A stretch of DNA of 64,000 bases from Bacteroides sp. 519. Lineage in GTDB: Bacteria > Bacteroidota > Bacteroidia > Bacteroidales > Bacteroidaceae. The notes beneath the pieces are model-generated. The model was not told the DNA's origin. It searched no databases and saw only the letters and a list, made by a program, of their open reading frames with translations. Within the stretch, counting starts at the first letter, position 1. Each line of letters begins with the position of its first letter. Location: NCBI RefSeq assembly GCF_010500955.1, contig NZ_QVMJ01000004.1, forward strand, positions 310,452 to 374,451. Direction: 5' to 3'. The translations under genes and the position numbers were made by a program. Below, piece after piece: positions 35,189 through 44,435 of the stretch.

Positions 35189-37489
35189 TTAATTGTACGA
35201 CGGCGGACAATCTTTAGCCCCCCATTCCTTATTTGGCTGATTCCCCATAACAAACTCAAATGTTCCTCCCGATACAATATCGTTATGCGAAATATAATTC
35301 TTTGTGTACTCTTTGCCATTGAGTTTGGCCGATTGGATATAAATATTCTCGTGCGAAGCATTGTATGCCTTTACTGTAAAAGTATGGCCGTTTTCTAACT
35401 TAATAGTAAGTTCCGGGAACGATGGACTAGCCAACACATAATAAGGAGTGCCCGGACACACCGGATAGAAACCCATTGCAGCAAACAAATACCATGCAGC
35501 CATTTGTCCGGCATCGTCGTTACCGGATAATCCGCCGGGTTCGTTAAGGTATTCTGTTTCCATTATATGACGCACTTCGCGTTGTGTTTTCCACGGCTGA
35601 CCGGCATAATTGAACATGAATGCTACCTGATGGCAGGGCTCGTTTCCATGCCAATAGCGGTTTTCGCTGAACATTGAATCGAGTTTGCTGATGTATTTTT
35701 CTTTTCCGCCCATGGTTTGCATTAACCCTTCTGCATCGTGGGGTACATACCATGTATAGTGACAAGGAGCACCTTCGGTAATGAAACTTGCAAATGTAAA
35801 AGCATTGTTGTCTTGCACAAAGGTTCCATCGGCATGGCGTCCCTGTGCATATCCGGTTGTGGGACTGATTACGTTTTTATAATTCATGGAGCGTTTGGCC
35901 AATGCTGCATAATCATCTTTGTTCAGGGCTTTGGCTACTTGGGCAAGAACAAAGTCGTTGTACGCAAATTCTAATGTACGCGATACTTGTTCGTTGGTGT
36001 GAAATGCTTCTTTTACCTGATCTTCCAAGGGGATATAACCGTATTCGGCATACGATTTTAATGCACGGCGTCCCATTCCGTTTTTATATTCGTTGTAATC
36101 CGAAGGCGTTTCGAAGGCATTCTTTCTCATTCCTTCGTAGGCTTTTTGTATGTCGAAGTTGTGGATTCCTTTTAAGTAAGCATCTCCGATTGCCGATATG
36201 CAATGGTCGCCAATCATGGCTGCCGTATAACTGTTCCAACACGGAAATATAGGAAGCCATCCACCCTGTTCGTATTTATCGACCAACGATTGCATCATCT
36301 CCCCGCACTTTTGCGGGGTAAGAATTGTTATTAGCGGATGCAGGGCCCGATAGGTATCCCACATACTGAAATCGTCGTAATAGTTTTGGCCTGCCGCTGT
36401 TTGGCGTATCGGGGTTGCTTTCGAGAAAGTGGGGTAACGCCCATCTACATCATTAAACGTACGAGGTAGGAAAGAGGCACGGTAAAGAGCACTGTAAAAC
36501 AATTCTTTATCGCTCTTGTTTTGTGTTTGCACTGTAACCAGCGATAGTCTTTGTTCCCAGATGTTGGTTAGTTCTTGCCGGGTTTGTTCAAAATTCCAGT
36601 GAGGGATTTCGGCTTCCATGTTTCTTTGTGCTCCTTGCATATCGGTGAACGAAGAGGATGCTTTTACCAATACCGGTTCTTCGTTATTGGTTTTAAACCG
36701 GATGTAGGCTCCAATTCCTTGATGGTTTGCTATCTGTTTTTGGTTTGGAAATAAGCTATCGTTACGGAATGTACCATACTCTTCAATCTCGTTTTGGTAT
36801 TGGATAATGAAATATCCGTTGTATCCTGCTGGTTCTCCCCATCCCTGATAAATGCGGTGAACGGGGTTATAACCGCGTATTTGTTTCTTGTCTGTGTCTA
36901 TTTCAATATATCCTTGTCCTTCGTCGCTGTTGGGGTTAACCACAAGCCAGGCATCTTGTTGTTGTTGATAGCTAAAGCGGAAAATAGCAGTGCGCGAGCG
37001 CCCGGTCATTTCGGCAAAGATATTATAATCTTTTAGCGCAACAGCGTAGTAGGAGGGGGTTGCCGTTTCTTCGTTGTGTGTAAACAGGCTGGCACGTGTT
37101 TCGGGTTGGCATTTTAAATCGCCCGAAAGTGGCATCAGGGTCATTGACCCATAATCTTGTGTGCATCCGCCTACAATCCAGTGTGAGTTGCGGAATCCCT
37201 GAATCCGGGTGTCTTTATAATAATAAGGCGCTTTACATTTTAATTCGGTGTTTTGGGTTTGGGCAGTCCAGAAATTCATGCCATTGGGTTCGAGTACAGC
37301 AGGCAGGGTTTGCCCGTATTCTTCGGTATTCTTGCCAAAATTTCCGGCTGTCTTTGTTATGCTGGGTGCGGTACCTATACGTGTGTCTACATAAGGCAAT
37401 AGAGCTTCTTTTTGGGGGCTGGCACAAGAGAAGAAAAAAACAGATGCCAATAGTAAGCTGTATATTATGACTTTTAAGTAGATGTTCAT
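35189..37489 (-). CDS. Glycoside hydrolase family 92 alpha-mannosidase lipoprotein
   Basis: 766 residues. Lipobox FFFSC (Cys 22) places it on the envelope. GH92 enzymes are calcium-dependent exo-alpha-mannosidases. Recognised blocks: 'LPYVDTRIGTAPSITKTAG' at the N-terminus, 'GFRNSHWIVGGCTQDYGSMTLMP', 'YDDFSMWDTYRALHPLITIL', and 'GGLSGNDDAGQMAAWYLFAAMGFYP' with the catalytic-site acidic residues, then 'VCPGTPYYVLASPSF'. Linkage preference cannot be deduced. It follows the SusD gene after a repeat-filled gap of 890 bases, long for a PUL, so it may have its own promoter. Confidence 0.96.
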   Translation of the reverse strand: MNIYLKVIIYSLLLASVFFFSCASPQKEALLPYVDTRIGTAPSITKTAGNFGKNTEEYGQTLPAVLEPNGMNFWTAQTQNTELKCKAPYYYKDTRIQGFRNSHWIVGGCTQDYGSMTLMPLSGDLKCQPETRASLFTHNEETATPSYYAVALKDYNIFAEMTGRSRTAIFRFSYQQQQDAWLVVNPNSDEGQGYIEIDTDKKQIRGYNPVHRIYQGWGEPAGYNGYFIIQYQNEIEEYGTFRNDSLFPNQKQIANHQGIGAYIRFKTNNEEPVLVKASSSFTDMQGAQRNMEAEIPHWNFEQTRQELTNIWEQRLSLVTVQTQNKSDKELFYSALYRASFLPRTFNDVDGRYPTFSKATPIRQTAAGQNYYDDFSMWDTYRALHPLITILTPQKCGEMMQSLVDKYEQGGWLPIFPCWNSYTAAMIGDHCISAIGDAYLKGIHNFDIQKAYEGMRKNAFETPSDYNEYKNGMGRRALKSYAEYGYIPLEDQVKEAFHTNEQVSRTLEFAYNDFVLAQVAKALNKDDYAALAKRSMNYKNVISPTTGYAQGRHADGTFVQDNNAFTFASFITEGAPCHYTWYVPHDAEGLMQTMGGKEKYISKLDSMFSENRYWHGNEPCHQVAFMFNYAGQPWKTQREVRHIMETEYLNEPGGLSGNDDAGQMAAWYLFAAMGFYPVCPGTPYYVLASPSFPELTIKLENGHTFTVKAYNASHENIYIQSAKLNGKEYTKNYISHNDIVSGGTFEFVMGNQPNKEWGAKDCPPSYN

Positions 37490-37522
37490 AATTATGTAAT
37501 GTATTGAGTATATTGATTGTAT

Positions 37523-37593
37523 ATGAATCCCCTATGGGGATTAAGAATTGTGTCATGATATTATTTTCTATTGATATGAATGCCCTACGGGCA
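37523..37593. repeat. Dispersed double-hairpin element, inverted copy
   Basis: GAATCCCC-TA-TGGGGATT, then CTATTGATATGAATGCCC and the second hairpin TGCCC-TAC-GGGCA. Inverse complement of the element at 20749-20826 and 37883-37965. Confidence 0.85.
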
Positions 37594-37885
37594 ACCGCAT
37601 GCAATATAGATCGAGTGTGCCAGCGTAACAATATTAAGAACGAAGACACCCTACGGGCAACTGCATGCAATATGGATCGAATGTACCAACGTAACAATAT
37701 TAGGTACGAAGATGCCCTACATGCAATTGCATACAATATAGATCGAATGTACCAACGTAACAATATTAGGTACGAAGACACCCTACGTGCAACCGCATAC
37801 AATATGGATCGAATGTACCAACGTAACAATATTAGGTACGAAGATACCCAACGTGCAACCGCATACAATATGGACTGCATCTAAT
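37583..37885. repeat. 66-bp tandem repeat, four and a half units
   Basis: Units start at 37583, 37649, 37715, 37781 and 37847, exactly 66 bases apart. Each starts with CCCTACGGGCAA or a variant, continues GCATACAATATGGATCGAAT and ACCAACGTAACAATATTAGG, and ends ACGAAGA. The start of each unit is the second hairpin of the neighbouring dispersed element, so the array seems to have grown from that element. The 66-base length keeps a 22-codon frame open on both strands, but nothing supports translation. Confidence 0.93.
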
Positions 37886-37965
37886 GCCCAGAGGGCATTC
37901 ATATCAATAGAAAAACAAAACACATGAACACAAATCCCCGTAGGGGATTCATTGATAATGAATAG
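37883..37965. repeat. Dispersed double-hairpin element, copy 2
   Basis: TGCCC-AGA-GGGCATTCATATCAATAG and AATCCCC-GT-AGGGGATTCATTGATA in the same order and orientation as at 20749-20826. Confidence 0.88.
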
Positions 37966-38058
37966 ACATCAAAATAGTATAAACTAATTATGAATATCTA
38001 CTTATATTCATGCCTTTACTATAAAGGGGGATTGTGACTGTCTATGTGTTTCTTTATT

Positions 38059-38190
38059 GTTTCCTTATATGAAACAAGTTGTTTCCTATATAGGATACCA
38101 CTTGTTTTCTATATAGGATACCAACTGTTTTCTATATAGGAAACTAACTGTTTCCTATATATGAAACTAACTGTTTCCTATATATGAAAC
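38059..38190. repeat. Array of CTATATAG/CTATATAT units at 23-bp spacing (array 3)
   Basis: Cores start at 38086, 38109, 38132, 38155 and 38178, exactly 23 bases apart, preceded by a degenerate sixth unit at 38059-38080. In this array the spacers too are conserved: the unit is close to GTTTCCTATATAGGAAAC plus TAACT. The first 18 bases are a perfect palindrome. It is the most regular of the arrays and perhaps the youngest. Confidence 0.93.
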
Positions 38191-38216
38191 TAAGTCTGTG
38201 TTATAAGATTCTTTTC

Positions 38217-38372
38217 ATTTTGATTGAAGCATTTGGGTTAGGATAAATTCCTCCTCCGCCCTTCGGGCACCTCCTCCAAAGGAGGATACCATGCGGAGAT
38301 GCTCTATAGCGCAGCCTATCCTCCTTTGGAGGAGGTGCCCGAAGGGCGGAGGAGGAGAATCAATCAAAACAT
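38217..38372. repeat. Long inverted repeat with TCCTCCTCCGCCC stems
   Basis: TTTTGATTGA and ATTCCTCCTCCGCCCTTCGG are mirrored by GAAGGGCGGAGGAGGAGAAT and CAATCAAAAC. Inner parts: CTCCTCCAAAGGAGGATA against TATCCTCCTTTGGAGGAG. The loop contains CCATGCGG, the shared core of other inverted repeats. It ends 7 bases from the SusD stop. Confidence 0.9.
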
Positions 38373-38379
38373 AAAATAA

Positions 38380-40032
38380 TTAGTATCCGGCATTCTGTTT
38401 CCAATTCGTATTGGTATTCATTACCTCGGTTGGTAACGGGAAAATACGGCGGAACTTCTCTGTAGCACTTTTTGCATAGATAGAACGCAATCCCCATAAA
38501 TCTTCGAACTTACCAAAGCGGATAAGGTCGTTACGGCGCCATGACTCGTCCGAGAATTCGCGTGCACGTTCGTCCAGAATATCATCCAAGGTAGGAGCAG
38601 TAGTTATTTCCGGTGCATGCACATACGCACGTATCTGATTCAATAAAGACATGGGTGTATCGCCGTTGGTAGCTGTTGCACCGCGCAGAATGGCTTCGGC
38701 CTTCATAAGTAATACATCGGCATAACGGAAAATAGGTACATCGTTGCTTTGGCTACGGCCATCGTCGCTGGTGGTGTTGGGGTCCATATAGAATTTAATG
38801 GAACGGTACCCCATTGATTTACCAATAAGGTCAGAACCGGCATTCAAGGTTTCTTCCGGATTACCCAGTTCAGGACGCAGATAAATCTCTTTGGTTAGTT
38901 CTACGTGCCATGTAATAGAGGCATCCTTATCGGAACCGCTGTAAAATTGATCTACACCACTATTGGTTGTATTGATGGTAAGCGGATCACTTGTAATGGC
39001 ATAGTCTTTCCAATAATATTGCTTGCCGGTTAGCCAGATGTTGTTGCGGTCGTCGCCTTCCAGATTGAATTTGTCGTAATACTCGGGCAATACACGTAAT
39101 GTACCGCCTACTGATCCAGCCATTTTATGGTCGAACTGACTGCGGCCTTCACGGTGTGTCCAGAAACGGGCATAAGTCATACCGCGCTGAGTAACACGGT
39201 CGTAAGGCATCACAAAGATGAAGTCTTTAATGTGTGCACCGTTAGTTGGTAAGAATTTAGACCAGAAAGAATCATTCAGGTTAAATTTGCCTGATGCGAT
39301 AATGGCATCGCACATCTTAACAGCATCGTTTAACTTTGGATTACTATCAGTTGGATTGTAATTGGCAACATCGCTTGCTGTGTACAAAGCCCAGTTCAAA
39401 TATACTTTAGCCAGTAAAGCTTCGGCCATGTAGCGGGTAGCTTTGCCATAGGTAGTTCCATCTACGGTGGTTGTTAAACGGTCAAGAACAGCCAGAAGCT
39501 CTTCTTCAACAAACTTGCACACATCGGCACGTGGCGAACGGTCGGGCTGTCCGCCACCCATCGAAGTCATAATAGGAGCATCGCCAAAGTTATCCATCAA
39601 AATGAAATAGTAATAAGCACGCATGGCACGGATTGGAGCAGCACCGTTGCTTTCATCATCGCCCAACTGGGCCAATACACTGTTACAGGTGTTTATACCA
39701 TTCATGGCCGAGTTCCACATAGATGGAATCATACCATGATCGGGTGTCCAGCTATGGAGTGCGAGGTCGCGGTAACGGCCACCGTCAAAGTAGTCGCCAC
39801 CAATAGATACAGCAACAGCTTCGTCGCTCGAAAGCATCTGGCAAAACCAGTGGTCGCGGCCTAATGTACCACGGTAACTGCTGTAAACACTGCCCGAGAT
39901 AGCATCTACTGCATCTTCAGAATCAGGAAATTCGGTATATTGCGACTTGATGTCAACATCTAAGTCGGTACAACTTGCTGCTAAAGCTAACAGGGCAACA
40001 GGTAGAATGGATTTTATAATTGATAGTTTCAT
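38380..40032 (-). CDS. SusD/RagB-family lipoprotein of the PUL
   Basis: 550 residues. Lipobox LALAASC (Cys 21) then TDLDVDIKSQYTEFPDSEDA. Typical RagB/SusD helices follow: 'YYYFILMDNFGDAPIMTSM', 'PRADVCKFVEEELLAVLDRL', 'RYMAEALLAKVYLNWALY', 'DVPIFRYADVLLMKAEAILR', and the C-terminal 'ILDERAREFSDESWRRNDLI' and 'IFPLPTEVMNTN'. It is the surface glycan-binding lid for the SusC encoded 12 bases upstream. All signature elements are intact. Confidence 0.97.
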   Translation of the reverse strand: MKLSIIKSILPVALLALAASCTDLDVDIKSQYTEFPDSEDAVDAISGSVYSSYRGTLGRDHWFCQMLSSDEAVAVSIGGDYFDGGRYRDLALHSWTPDHGMIPSMWNSAMNGINTCNSVLAQLGDDESNGAAPIRAMRAYYYFILMDNFGDAPIMTSMGGGQPDRSPRADVCKFVEEELLAVLDRLTTTVDGTTYGKATRYMAEALLAKVYLNWALYTASDVANYNPTDSNPKLNDAVKMCDAIIASGKFNLNDSFWSKFLPTNGAHIKDFIFVMPYDRVTQRGMTYARFWTHREGRSQFDHKMAGSVGGTLRVLPEYYDKFNLEGDDRNNIWLTGKQYYWKDYAITSDPLTINTTNSGVDQFYSGSDKDASITWHVELTKEIYLRPELGNPEETLNAGSDLIGKSMGYRSIKFYMDPNTTSDDGRSQSNDVPIFRYADVLLMKAEAILRGATATNGDTPMSLLNQIRAYVHAPEITTAPTLDDILDERAREFSDESWRRNDLIRFGKFEDLWGLRSIYAKSATEKFRRIFPLPTEVMNTNTNWKQNAGY

Positions 40033-40044
40033 AAACGTCTGAAA

Positions 40045-43038
40045 TTAGAAGTTGATATTCATTCCTAACATAAAAGTGCGGGTTTTTGGATACGATTTAC
40101 GGTTGTCGATACCCGGTTCAATGCCTCCCAATGTAATTTCGGGGTCCATGCCTTTATAGCCTGTTATAACAAATACGTTGTTGCAGGTAGCATACACGCG
40201 CAGATTGTTTACCCAGTTACCTAGTTTACCAAAGTTATAACCCAATGAGAGCGATGATAAACGAAGGTAGCTTCCATCTTCAAGATACCGATCGGAGAGG
40301 TAGTGTGCATTAATATCTGTTCCTTTTTCTGTTTCGGCTACGCTTGAAAGCAAGTTACGAATACCGGCATCACCTATATTCGATAAACGGGCACGGGTTG
40401 CATTCATAATCTTGTTTCCGGTAACTCCCTGAAAGAAAGCCGTTAGTGTAAAGTTCTTGTATGTTAGCGTATTGTTCCATCCGAAATTAAGTTTGGGTTG
40501 TGCACTACCGGTTTTGGTAAGGTCGTCGTATCCTGGTTTGGTAGTTGTTTCGCCTGTACGTTCGCCAGTTTCAGGGTCGCGCACATAGAATGTAGAAATA
40601 CCTTCGTCGTTATAACCGGCCCATTGCCATGTGTAGAATTGGCCAATTGGGCAACCTTCCATAATGCGCTGACTTGGCATAGCGGTTTGTCCCGGGCCAT
40701 TAAGGTAGGCTTTATCCATGTAACCAACCGAGTATTCATCGTTCGAGATACTTTCTACACGGTTTCTGTTATGCGATAGATTAAGGGTAGTATTCCAAGT
40801 GAAATCTTTAGTTTGTACAGGTGTAGCATTAATGGTCAATTCAATCCCCTTGTTGCTAACTTCGCCTACATTGGTAGTCATCCAGCCATACAAGTATTGT
40901 GTTGTAGATACCTGATAGTCGGCAATGAGGTCTTTTGTATTCTTTTGATAATACTCAATGGTTCCGCTTAAGCGGTTGTTGAAGAAACCAAAATCAAGAC
41001 CGATGTTGAACATGCTGGTACGTTCCCATTTCAGGTTTGGGTTGGCATTACGTGTGGCACTAAGTGTTTGTATTGGGTTACCTGCTGCGTTAGTGGTCCA
41101 TCCTGTGCTGCCATATACCTGTGTAGCACTAAATACATCGAAACCAAGCGAGTTACCACTTACACCGTAACCAACGCGGAACTTCAAATCATCGAATACA
41201 TTGAGGTTTTTGATGAAATCTTCTTCGGAGGCACGCCATGCCAGCGAAGCAGATGGGAATGTAGCCCAACGGTTATTCTTACCGAAAGCCGAAGAACCAT
41301 CGCGGCGCAAAGTAGCCTGGAATAAGTATTTGCTGTTGTACGAGTAGTTTACACGGCCAAAGAAAGAGATCATACGCAGTGTAGACAAGTTCCATCCACC
41401 GTAATCAACACGGTCGCTGTTATTAGATAATCCCATGTTGTGATAAAGCAAAGCATCGCTAAAGAAGTTGGATGCAGTAACCTGAAAACCATCGTTATCG
41501 TTGCTTTCTTCCCACGAATAACCAGCCATAGCACCTACTTTATGAACCAAGTTGAATGTTTTATCGTAATTGAAATACATTTCCATGATCTTCTTTTCGC
41601 TTTCTACACTGCTGCGCGATGCTTTTCCGTTGGCACCCTGTGCAAGCATTGAGTTGGAACTGTTATAGTAACTATAAGTGTCTTGAACATTTTGGTACGA
41701 TAAACTAACATCGTAATTTAAACCATCCAGAATGTTTAAAGAGGCTTTTGCTGTGGCCTGCAAACGTTTGGTCTTTGTAAAATCGGTATTTTCTTTGATC
41801 AGAGAAACCGGGTTGTAGTATTGTGAACGGGTTGGACGTTCGAACCACGAACCGTTTTCGTTCTTAACCGGCGAGAATGGTAGATAATAAACCATGGCAT
41901 CGTACACGCTTCTGCCTTCGTTTTTGTCGTCTTTCATCACATCGTTACGTTCGGTAACACTGGCATTTACATTGAACGAGAGTTTTAACCGATCATTCAA
42001 ACCTTTGGTTTCAACAAAAGCACGACCAATATAGCGTTTCAGGTCGGTACCCATAATAATACCTTCATTGTTCATGTAGTTAATGCTGGCATTATAAACA
42101 GTCTTTTCGCTTCCGCCCGAGATAGAAATATTGTGGTTGTGCGAAACTCCTGTGCGCTGTACCTCTTTCTGCCAATCGGTGTTGTATCCTAAATCATCAT
42201 TCGGGTCTATGGCTTTGTTGTTTGCTTGTGCCCAGGTACGATATTCGTCGCTTGTCATCATATCCCAACGTTTCGAAGCCTGATCGAAAGCTACATAGCC
42301 GCTGTAATTGATAGATGTATGTCCTGCTTTACCACGTTTTGTAGTAACAATAATAACCCCATTGGCTGCTTTAGAGCCGTAGATAGCTGTTGCCGAAGCA
42401 TCACGAAGAATGTCGATAGATTCGATATCTTCGGGTGCAATCAGTGCCAACGAAACACCGGGAACACCATCAACTACGTAATAAGGTTCCTGTGCAGCAC
42501 CATCACGCAGTGTAGAAGCACCACGCAGTGTAACCGAAGGGTTCGAGTTTGGGTTGCTATCCTGCGTAATGGTTAGCCCCGGAACTTTACCTTGCAGCAT
42601 TTGTGCCGGATTAGAGAATACTCCCACATTCATGTCTTTCGAGTTTATGGTAGTAATGGAACTGGTAACATCTTTGCGTGTCATGGTACCGTAACCAATA
42701 ACCACTACATCGCTTAGCACCTGCGAATCGTCTTTCAGGGTAACATTCAATGTACTTCCCTGTACTTCTACCTCTTGTGAAATATATCCGATATACGAGA
42801 AAACAAGTGTTTGTCCCCTATCTACATTTAATGAAAACTTACCGTCTACATCGGTAATAGTGCCGGTTGTAGTACCTTTTACGCTTACATTTACACCGAT
42901 TAACGGCTCGCCGGATGTATCGGCAACCGTACCTGTAACAGTGGTTTGCGCAAATGCCCAAGTACTATTCATCAGGAAGAGAACCAACACAACAACATGT
43001 GTCCACATTCCTTTGTTTTTCATCTGTACTTTACACAT
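40045..43038 (-). CDS. SusC/RagA TonB-dependent glycan importer of the PUL
   Basis: 997 residues from the ATG at 43038 (43023 also possible); an in-frame ATG at 43101 lies inside the upstream gene and is rejected. A signal peptide (VVVLVLFLMNSTWAFAQ) precedes a carboxypeptidase-like domain (TVTGTVADTSGEPLIGVNVS ... DGKFSLNVDRGQTLVFSYIG), the TonB-box region (LSDVVVIGYGTMTRKDVTSS) and plug (PGLTITQDSNPNSNPSVTLR, DASATAIYGSKAANGVIIVT). The 22-strand barrel follows and ends in FMLGMNINF. It imports oligosaccharides with SusD; likely activated by the HTCS encoded upstream. Confidence 0.97.
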   Translation of the reverse strand: MCKVQMKNKGMWTHVVVLVLFLMNSTWAFAQTTVTGTVADTSGEPLIGVNVSVKGTTTGTITDVDGKFSLNVDRGQTLVFSYIGYISQEVEVQGSTLNVTLKDDSQVLSDVVVIGYGTMTRKDVTSSITTINSKDMNVGVFSNPAQMLQGKVPGLTITQDSNPNSNPSVTLRGASTLRDGAAQEPYYVVDGVPGVSLALIAPEDIESIDILRDASATAIYGSKAANGVIIVTTKRGKAGHTSINYSGYVAFDQASKRWDMMTSDEYRTWAQANNKAIDPNDDLGYNTDWQKEVQRTGVSHNHNISISGGSEKTVYNASINYMNNEGIIMGTDLKRYIGRAFVETKGLNDRLKLSFNVNASVTERNDVMKDDKNEGRSVYDAMVYYLPFSPVKNENGSWFERPTRSQYYNPVSLIKENTDFTKTKRLQATAKASLNILDGLNYDVSLSYQNVQDTYSYYNSSNSMLAQGANGKASRSSVESEKKIMEMYFNYDKTFNLVHKVGAMAGYSWEESNDNDGFQVTASNFFSDALLYHNMGLSNNSDRVDYGGWNLSTLRMISFFGRVNYSYNSKYLFQATLRRDGSSAFGKNNRWATFPSASLAWRASEEDFIKNLNVFDDLKFRVGYGVSGNSLGFDVFSATQVYGSTGWTTNAAGNPIQTLSATRNANPNLKWERTSMFNIGLDFGFFNNRLSGTIEYYQKNTKDLIADYQVSTTQYLYGWMTTNVGEVSNKGIELTINATPVQTKDFTWNTTLNLSHNRNRVESISNDEYSVGYMDKAYLNGPGQTAMPSQRIMEGCPIGQFYTWQWAGYNDEGISTFYVRDPETGERTGETTTKPGYDDLTKTGSAQPKLNFGWNNTLTYKNFTLTAFFQGVTGNKIMNATRARLSNIGDAGIRNLLSSVAETEKGTDINAHYLSDRYLEDGSYLRLSSLSLGYNFGKLGNWVNNLRVYATCNNVFVITGYKGMDPEITLGGIEPGIDNRKSYPKTRTFMLGMNINF

Positions 43039-43070
43039 AGAATTTGATTTTAATGTTAATATATAGGTTA

Positions 43071-44147
43071 TTAAATCTTTATATATATTTTCCGCTTCCA
43101 AAGCGGATAGCCTGCTGCACCCAGCAACAAAGTATATGTTACTGCATAAATGGCCGAGGCCAGGTAATTATCGGTAATCAGGTAATTAATTGCCGTATAA
43201 ATTGTTGTATAGATACCCGATGTACTTAATATAATGGATAAAACTTCGCTCAGTACATACAGGAATAAAGGATTTACACCGAATATAACAAAGAAGCGGC
43301 ACCATTTCTTTTTATCTTTGATATCGATATAATACATCAGAACAGCCAGTAGCGAAGAGGCCAGTCCGCAGGTAACCAATACAAACGAGGGCGACCAGAT
43401 TCGTTTGTTCAGCGGTAAACCATACATAATCAGGAAGCCTGCTGCCGTAATAATAAAACCGATAAGAAACAGTTTTAATACTTTCCGGTCAACCTGTTTG
43501 GTTTCGGCAATCATTTTTCCACAATAAAAACCTATCATTGTATGAGCTATAGCAGGCAGGGTACTGGTAATCCCTTCCGGGTCTATAATGCTTTTCCGGT
43601 ACAGGTGTTCTTCGCCAACAAGCCAGCGGTCTATTATTGCTATAATGTTTGTTTCGTTGTACAAGTAGCCATTGCCTAAACATAGAATAAGTGCATATCC
43701 AATCAGTATAACGGCAATGCATACAGGTATAAACTTATGTTTCATAAACAGGGCCATAAATGATGCTGCACAATAGCATAAGGCAATGCGTTGAAGCACT
43801 CCCGGAATGCGCAGGTGGGCAAAAGGAAAGAAATCACCATCGCAAATATGATGAAACCATGCAATTGCCCACCCAATGCACAAGATAATGAATGTACGTT
43901 TCAGTATCTTTAAAACTACGTGTGATGAAAAACTAAAATTGAACTTGTTTAATGAAATGTATGTTGAAATACCCATGATGAACAAGAAGAAGGGGAAAAC
44001 CAAATCGCATGGCGTAAGTCCATTCCAAGCCGAATGTTGCAATGGTGCATAGGTGCTGTTTCCGCCATTGTTTACAAGGATCATACCGGCTACGGTTATG
44101 CCTCTAAGTACATCGAGCGATAGTAGTCTTTTCTTTGTATTCTCCAT
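43071..44147 (-). CDS. DUF5009/HGSNAT-like membrane acyltransferase
   Basis: 358 residues from ATG 44147; an upstream ATG at 44255 lies in repeat DNA and is rejected. The N-terminus RLLSLDVLRGITVAGMILVN and LVFPFFLFIMGISTYISLNK is typical of the heparan-alpha-glucosaminide N-acetyltransferase-like family (DUF5009, NagX), with about ten membrane helices. Members may acetylate or de-acetylate sugars at the inner membrane, or act as sugar transporters. The gene sits between the HTCS and susC genes of the PUL, so it probably handles a product of glycan breakdown. Confidence 0.87.
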   Translation of the reverse strand: MENTKKRLLSLDVLRGITVAGMILVNNGGNSTYAPLQHSAWNGLTPCDLVFPFFLFIMGISTYISLNKFNFSFSSHVVLKILKRTFIILCIGWAIAWFHHICDGDFFPFAHLRIPGVLQRIALCYCAASFMALFMKHKFIPVCIAVILIGYALILCLGNGYLYNETNIIAIIDRWLVGEEHLYRKSIIDPEGITSTLPAIAHTMIGFYCGKMIAETKQVDRKVLKLFLIGFIITAAGFLIMYGLPLNKRIWSPSFVLVTCGLASSLLAVLMYYIDIKDKKKWCRFFVIFGVNPLFLYVLSEVLSIILSTSGIYTTIYTAINYLITDNYLASAIYAVTYTLLLGAAGYPLWKRKIYIKI

Positions 44148-44159
44148 ATTGTAAAGGTT

Positions 44160-44360
44160 ATCTGTTATTAAAGGCCAACGGCCTTTATTCAAAAGCGTAG
44201 GGCGAAGCCCTACGTAATAGATGATTATTATGCGCTGTGACCCCAACGGGGTCAACCTTTACTCATAATGAGTAGACCCCGTTGGGGTCAAGGTTTTATT
44301 GTCTCATAATACGTAGGGCTTTGCCCTACGCTATTGAGATGAGGCCTTTGGCCTCCAGGC
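44160..44360. repeat. Nested inverted repeats: GGCC-type, CGTAGGGC and ACCCCAACGGGGTC words
   Basis: AAAGGCC/GGCCTTT, then GCGTAGGGCGAAGCCCTACG (44197-44216) mirrored by CGTAGGGCTTTGCCCTACGC, and TGACCCCAACGGGGTCAACC mirrored by GACCCCGTTGGGGTCAAGG. A CTCATAATGAG palindrome lies in the centre. It fills the gap between the HTCS stop and the DUF5009-like gene. Confidence 0.88.
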
Positions 44361-44435
44361 TGCAACAAATGTAACGAGAACAACCAAACTCTATGGGGAA
44401 AATAGACCAAAAAAGGGATAAAATAGTAAAGACGG

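Larger units (their letters stand above)
37490..38379. other. 890-bp repeat-filled gap between GH92 and SusD genes
   Basis: No gene is supported. The region holds two double-hairpin elements in opposite orientation (37523-37593 and 37883-37965) around a 66-bp tandem repeat, then the CTATATAG array (38059-38190) and a long inverted repeat (38217-38372). Open frames on both strands through the 66-bp repeat are a by-product of its length being a multiple of three. Confidence 0.85.

Noticed and set aside
37233..37884. Open frames on both strands (about 215 codons minus, 126 codons plus) through the 66-bp repeat
   Set aside because: The repeat unit is a multiple of three bases, so frames stay open by construction; no start signals, and the minus frame runs into the GH92 gene in another frame.
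43039..43101. Longer start of the PUL SusC gene at 43101
   Set aside because: It would overlap the end of the upstream acyltransferase gene and put the signal peptide 40 residues inside the protein.
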